A stretch of 9,402 bases of DNA, taken from contig CAZIRB010000088.1 of NCBI GenBank assembly GCA_964541695.1, positions 1 to 9,402 of the forward strand, given 5' to 3'. A program made the position numbers and the translations under genes. The DNA is from CAZKGE01 sp964541695 (lineage in GTDB: Bacteria; Bacillota; Clostridia; Christensenellales; CAG-138). How positions within the stretch are numbered: position 1 is the stretch's first letter; each line of letters opens with the position of its first letter. Below are positions 6,230 through 9,402 of the stretch, in pieces. Under the pieces are notes generated by a model. That model worked only from the letters and a program-made list of their open reading frames with translations, did no database searches and was not told the DNA's origin.

Positions 6230-7305
6230 CGGGAAAGCGCCTTGCCGCGCGGTTTATTTTGACGGCGCTCTGCGCGCTTTTTTCATGCCTGCCCGCACCG
6301 CGCGCCTCCGCGTCCTCCGGCGAGCTTGGCGACCTCAACGGCGACGGGCAGGTGACCGCCGCGGACGCGGCGCTGCTGCTGCGCGCGGCGGACCGGCGCG
6401 GTTCGTATGCGCGGGCGCTTATGGCCGCGGATATGACGCAGAACAGCGTGCTCAACGGCGTGGACGCGCGCGTGATTCTCTTTATCGCGGCGGGGAAAAT
6501 ACCGGACCTCGTCGCGTTCGTCGAGCGCGTGTCGACCGGGCTTTGCGCGGAGGCGCTGTTCGACCGCTTCTGCTACACGGGCGTCGAGCGGACGCGGCTC
6601 TCGTACCGCAGCGAGAACGTCGCGGTCACGATCGAGAGGCGCGAGGTGGGCGGAGCGGTCTGCTATATCGCCGACGCCTACGTGCAGGATATCACGAGCT
6701 TTAGGACCGCGTTTTCCGGCGGAAAGTACAAGGGCCGGTACCAGCTGACGACGCGGATCGCGCTCGACGTGGACGCCGTCGTCGCCGTGAACGGGGACTT
6801 CTGCCTGGCGCGCAGCAGCGGCCCGCTCGTGCGCAACGGCGTGTGGTACCGCAAAAACTATACCAAGCGCGACGACATCTGCGTGATGACGCGCGACGGC
6901 GTGATCCGCACCTACGCCCCCGCCGGGATGAACCTTGCCGGCCTTTCCGCGCTCGACCCGTACCAGACCTTCCTGTTCGGGCCGGCGCTGCTCGACGGAC
7001 AGGGCAAAGCCAAAACCTCGTTCAACTCCGCGCTGACGAGCCGCAACCCGCGCACGGCCATCGGCTACTACGAGCCGGGGCACTACTGCCTCGTCGTCGT
7101 CGACGGACGGCAGGACGGCTACTCGCGCGGCATGCGCCTCACCGAGCTTGCCGCGCTGTTTGAGTCGCTCGGCTGCCGGGCGGCGTACAACCTCGACGGC
7201 GGACAAACTTCTATGATGGCGACGGCGGACGGCCTGATCAACCGGCCGTACCGCGATGGACGCACGGTCAGCGACATCGTGTACATCGGCGAGCCGGCGG
7301 CATAG
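6226..7305 (+). CDS. Secreted dockerin-like and NAGPA-type phosphodiester glycosidase paralogue 2
   Basis: This 359-residue protein is a paralogue of the preceding gene with the same architecture. The GTG start overlaps the previous stop as GTGA, and GGAGG (6215-6219) is six bases upstream, so the two are probably translated together. A signal peptide (KRLAARFILTALCALFSC region, cleavage near residue 29) is followed by dockerin-like loops DLNGDGQVTAAD (36-47) and DMTQNSVLNGVD (69-80). The glycosidase-type domain has VNGDF (188-192), FGPALLDGQGK, NPRTAIGYYEPGHY, VVDGRQ (D293) and YNLDGGQTSMM (D324). These match the PF09992 pattern, so this copy looks competent where its neighbour does not. The natural substrate is unknown; sugar phosphodiesters in wall or surface polymers are likely. 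The dockerin could anchor it to a cohesin protein, but no cohesin is encoded in the window. A hairpin terminator follows at 7334-7361. Confidence 0.85.
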   Translation: MTGKRLAARFILTALCALFSCLPAPRASASSGELGDLNGDGQVTAADAALLLRAADRRGSYARALMAADMTQNSVLNGVDARVILFIAAGKIPDLVAFVERVSTGLCAEALFDRFCYTGVERTRLSYRSENVAVTIERREVGGAVCYIADAYVQDITSFRTAFSGGKYKGRYQLTTRIALDVDAVVAVNGDFCLARSSGPLVRNGVWYRKNYTKRDDICVMTRDGVIRTYAPAGMNLAGLSALDPYQTFLFGPALLDGQGKAKTSFNSALTSRNPRTAIGYYEPGHYCLVVVDGRQDGYSRGMRLTELAALFESLGCRAAYNLDGGQTSMMATADGLINRPYRDGRTVSDIVYIGEPAA

Positions 7306-7333
7306 CTTTGCGCCGCGGACGGGCGAGACTGCG

Positions 7334-7361
7334 ATTCGGGCAAAATCGCCCGGATTTTTTT
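7334..7361 (+). terminator. Rho-independent terminator after the glycosidase-like pair
   Basis: The arms 7334-7341 and 7348-7355 pair over eight bases (one G-T pair) around the loop AAAATC, and seven Ts (7355-7361) follow. It lies about 30 bp past the stop of the second glycosidase-like gene. The -35 hexamer of the next operon begins at 7363, only one base past the T run. Confidence 0.88.
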
Positions 7362-7362
7362 G

Positions 7363-7390
7363 TTGACAAAGCCGCGAAATAGTGTATTAT
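7363..7390 (+). promoter_or_regulatory. Sigma-A-like promoter of the ABC operon
   Basis: A perfect -35 TTGACA (7363-7368) and a -10 TATTAT (7385-7390) are separated by 16 bp. The expected start is near 7397, giving a leader of about 43 bases before the GTG at 7440. The -10 lies inside the dyad operator (7382-7403), so a bound repressor would block polymerase. Confidence 0.8.
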
Positions 7391-7413
7391 ACGAATAGTA
7401 CACCGATACACTA
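7382..7413. promoter_or_regulatory. Dyad operator, probable YtrA-type repressor site, with a third half-site
   Basis: Bases 7382-7403 form a 22-bp dyad with 9 of 11 positions paired. The left half is GTGTATTATAC and the right half read in reverse is GTGTACTATTC. A further half-site, ATACACTA (7406-7413), is the exact reverse complement of TAGTGTAT (7380-7387), so the left arm can pair with either of two right arms. Operators of YtrA-type GntR regulators are known to be GTGTA...TACAC inverted repeats. The location over the -10 and start site of a GntR-led operon supports autorepression. Confidence 0.75.
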
Positions 7414-7439
7414 ATACAAAACGCGAAAGGAGGGTTCCC

Positions 7440-7826
7440 GTGAAATGGCAGTTTGACGGGAGGCAGCCGATCTATTTGCAGATCGTCGACAGGCTGCGCC
7501 TGGACATCATCAGCGGCGCGTATCCGCCGGGCGAGCGGCTGCCGAGCGTGCGCGATCTTGCGGTGGAGGCCTCGGTGAATCCGAACACGGTGCAGCGCGC
7601 GCTGCAGGAGCTGGAGAATTCCGGTCTGGCCGAGAGCAAGCGGAACACGGGGCGCACGGTGACGACCGACGTTTCGGCGATCGAGAAGAGCCGCAGCGAG
7701 CTGGCCGCGCGGATTGCGCGGGAGTTTCTTTCCCGCACATCTCAGCTCGGGCTTAAAAAACGGGACGTGATCGCCCTGATCGAATCGGGGCAGACGGAGG
7801 AGGAAACGCATGGAATCGATTCTTGA
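7440..7826 (+). CDS. GntR family transcriptional regulator, YtrA type
   Basis: This 128-residue protein is a short GntR regulator. Its winged helix-turn-helix spans about residues 8-75: PIYLQIVDRLRLDIISGAY, PPGERLPSVRDLA, VNPNTVQRALQELE and a wing near GLAESKRNTGR. The C-terminal 50 residues are too short for a FadR- or UTRA-type effector domain, which fits the YtrA subfamily. Members repress ABC transporter operons and usually their own operon. The start is GTG, with AAAGGAGGG (7426-7434) five bases upstream. The stop overlaps the next gene by 17 bases. The operator dyad upstream (7382-7403) implies autorepression. The effector that releases it is unknown; relatives often respond to cell-wall-active compounds. 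Confidence 0.92.
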   Translation: MKWQFDGRQPIYLQIVDRLRLDIISGAYPPGERLPSVRDLAVEASVNPNTVQRALQELENSGLAESKRNTGRTVTTDVSAIEKSRSELAARIAREFLSRTSQLGLKKRDVIALIESGQTEEETHGIDS

Positions 7827-8508
7827 GTGCGCGAACCTGACGAAGCGCTACGGCGGCGCCGCCGCGCTGAGCAACGTCAGCTTCGCCCTGCCCAAAGGGC
7901 GGGTGGTCGGCCTGCTCGGGCCGAACGGCAGCGGAAAAACGACGTTGATCAAGCTCGCCGCGGGGCTGCTCACGCCTACCGCGGGGCAGGTGACCATAGG
8001 CGGGCGGCCGATCGGCAAAGAGAGCAAGGCGGTCGTGTCCTATCTGCCGGAGCGCGATTACCTCGCGGGCTGGATGCGCGTGACCGACTGCCTGGACTAT
8101 TTCTGCGACTTTTACGCGGACTTCGACCGCCTGCGCGCCGAGCAGATGCTTGCCGCGCTCTCCGTCCCGCGCGACGCGCGCATCCGCACATTGAGCAAGG
8201 GCACGCGCGAGAAGATGCTGCTCGTGCTCGTGATGTCGCGCAAGGCCGAGCTGTACCTGCTCGACGAGCCGATCGGCGGCGTCGATCCGGCCACGCGCGA
8301 CTATATCCTCAACACGATCATCAAAAACTACGACGGCAGCGCGACGATCCTGCTCTCGACGCACCTGATTGCGGACGTGGAGAAGGTGCTCGACGAGTTC
8401 ATATTCTTAAAGAACGGCGTTGTCACGATGTTCGACTCGGTCGACCGCGTGCGCGAGCAGCAGGGCAAGTCCGTCGACGAGCTGTTCCGGGAGGTATTCA
8501 GATGCTGA
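7810..8508 (+). CDS. ABC transporter ATP-binding protein
   Basis: This 232-residue nucleotide-binding subunit would drive the partner membrane protein encoded next. It has Walker A GPNGSGKTT (37-45), the signature LSKGTREK (128-135, a variant of LSGGQ common in YtrB-like exporters), Walker B and D-loop LYLLDEPIGGVD (148-159) and the switch histidine in STH (H185). The usual Q-loop glutamine position reads YLPERDYL, so glutamine seems replaced by glutamate; such changes occur in this subfamily. The start ATG lies inside the end of the regulator gene, with GGAGGAGG (7796-7803) six bases before it. The last seven bases overlap the permease gene. The transported substrate cannot be read from the sequence; export or immunity-type roles are typical for YtrA-linked systems. 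Confidence 0.93.
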   Translation: MESILECANLTKRYGGAAALSNVSFALPKGRVVGLLGPNGSGKTTLIKLAAGLLTPTAGQVTIGGRPIGKESKAVVSYLPERDYLAGWMRVTDCLDYFCDFYADFDRLRAEQMLAALSVPRDARIRTLSKGTREKMLLVLVMSRKAELYLLDEPIGGVDPATRDYILNTIIKNYDGSATILLSTHLIADVEKVLDEFIFLKNGVVTMFDSVDRVREQQGKSVDELFREVFRC

Positions 8509-9359
8509 AAAAACTGCTCAGGCATGATTTTTACGCGCTCTCGCGGACGCTTGTGCCGCTCAATCTCGCGGTGCTCGGCGCGGCGCTGATCGCGACGATC
8601 CTCGTGGGCGTTACCGTGCGCGTGTACGACGCGGACCGGATGGCCGCCGCCGCGAAAGTCGCGGTCACCGCGGTGATCGCCGTGCCGACGGTGCTGATCG
8701 CGATCGGCGTGTTCGCCTCCGCCGTCGTGACCGCGATCGTCGTTGCCGTGCATTTTTACCGCAACTGCATGGGCGACGAGGGGTACCTGACCTTCACGCT
8801 GCCCGTCGAGGCGGGGAGCATCCTGTGGTCGAAGCTGATCACCGGCATGGCGTGGCTCATCATCAATATCCTCGTTATCGCGCTGTCGGTCGCGCTGTTT
8901 GCGCTGCTCGGCACGAGCACGAAGGGCATCGTCAACACCGGCGTGCTCGCGTTCTTCGGCGACTTCCCCAACGTGTTCGAGCAGCTCGGCGTCAACACGG
9001 GCGGGCCGCTCGCCGTCGCCGAAACGCTGCTGACCGGCATCGTATCACTTGCCGCGCAGCTGCTCAAGATCTACTTTGCGGTGATCGTCGGCGGCATGCT
9101 CGCCCAGAAGCACAAGCTCATCGCCGCCGTCGGCGTGTATTTCGGCGTCAATATCGTGCTCGGCATGGTGACCGGCGCGCTCAACGCCGCCCTGTCGCTC
9201 AGCTTGGTCAGCATGGAAACCCTCGTCTCCGCGCTCGATACCGGCGAAGTCGTCTACCACGCGATGCTGCTTTACAGCCTTGTCATCGGCCTCGGCACGT
9301 GCGCGCTGTTCTTCCTGCTCTCGCGCATGATATTGAAGAAGCACTTCAATTTGCAGTAA
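8502..9359 (+). CDS. ABC transporter permease
   Basis: This 285-residue membrane protein is the transmembrane partner of the preceding ATPase. About six hydrophobic segments are visible: near residues 17-38, 53-85, 110-140, 178-200, 207-235 and 253-275. After the second segment comes FYRNCMGDEGYLTFTLPV, a conserved loop of a clostridial ABC-2-like permease family. The start is ATG at 8502, with GGGAGG (8489-8494) seven bases upstream; the open frame runs further upstream, but only as an antisense-free shadow of the ATPase gene. It overlaps the ATPase stop by seven bases, indicating translational coupling. The C-terminus ends in a basic stretch (ILKKHFNLQ). No terminator is visible before the window ends 43 bp later, so the operon may continue. 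Confidence 0.9.
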   Translation: MLKKLLRHDFYALSRTLVPLNLAVLGAALIATILVGVTVRVYDADRMAAAAKVAVTAVIAVPTVLIAIGVFASAVVTAIVVAVHFYRNCMGDEGYLTFTLPVEAGSILWSKLITGMAWLIINILVIALSVALFALLGTSTKGIVNTGVLAFFGDFPNVFEQLGVNTGGPLAVAETLLTGIVSLAAQLLKIYFAVIVGGMLAQKHKLIAAVGVYFGVNIVLGMVTGALNAALSLSLVSMETLVSALDTGEVVYHAMLLYSLVIGLGTCALFFLLSRMILKKHFNLQ

Positions 9360-9402
9360 AGGGAGACCGGGGGGAGGGGGCACGGGGTGCAGGGGCGGCG
9401 CC
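9360..9402 (+). other. G-rich end of window after the permease
   Basis: The 43 bases after the permease stop are G-rich with several GGAGG-like runs and no hairpin-plus-T terminator. They could be the leader of a further operon gene beyond the window, but no start codon with clear downstream coding is visible. Confidence 0.3.

Noticed and set aside
6271..6290. A lipobox (LFSC) in the second glycosidase-like signal peptide.
   Set aside because: The -2 position is Phe, unusual for a lipobox, and a normal cleavage site (ASA) follows. Lipoprotein processing remains possible but is not supported.
7827..8501. A 225-codon in-frame extension upstream of the permease start.
   Set aside because: It lies over the ATPase gene in another frame, is Arg-rich shadow sequence, and the ATG at 8502 has a strong ribosome binding site.

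Overview
This is a GC-rich, tightly packed bacterial window with seven protein-coding genes and no RNA genes or mobile elements that I can see. The gene content points to a high-GC member of the Clostridia, for example an Oscillospiraceae- or Christensenellales-like gut bacterium. The reasons are dockerin-type calcium-binding repeats on secreted enzymes, a YtrA-type GntR regulator leading an ABC operon, an ABC permease with the FYRN...GDEGYLTFTLPV signature common in Clostridia, and strong GGAGG ribosome binding sites. The placement is inferred from gene families and could be wrong at family level.

Layout. Positions 146-1741 (minus) encode an amidohydrolase of the N-acyl-D-amino-acid deacylase family, with an extended -10 promoter upstream and a 13-bp GC hairpin downstream. 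A 433-bp gap (1742-2174) holds that promoter, a rho-independent terminator for the next minus-strand gene, and a 12-bp palindrome. Positions 2175-4733 (minus) encode an 852-residue protein: a roughly 350-residue low-complexity repeat region followed by two GT2 glycosyltransferase domains. The first of these lacks the usual acidic DxD-type motif. A 392-bp divergent gap (4734-5125) holds a long interrupted inverted repeat and a degenerate tandem array with a period of about 61-70 bp. Positions 5126-7305 (plus) encode two tandem paralogous secreted proteins, overlapping by 4 bp. Each has a signal peptide, a dockerin-like pair of calcium-binding repeats and a NAGPA-type phosphodiester glycosidase domain. 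A hairpin terminator follows. Positions 7440-9359 (plus) are a three-gene operon of GntR/YtrA-type repressor, ABC ATPase and ABC permease, with its own sigma-A-like promoter and a dyad operator over the -10.

How they fit together. The GT2 protein and the paired glycosidase-like proteins are transcribed divergently from one repeat-filled region and both concern glycans, so a shared role in surface polysaccharide is plausible but inferred. The ABC operon looks autoregulated: the small repressor probably binds its own promoter dyad and so sets the level of the exporter-like ABC pair. The deacylase appears to be an independent unit.

The points most worth a second look are the intergenic tandem array, the apparent loss of two family-signature aspartates in the first glycosidase-like paralogue but not the second, a well-placed ribosome binding site that points at an ATC codon in that same gene, and the repeat-rich N-terminus joined to a tandem GT2 enzyme whose gene may be transcribed without a leader.
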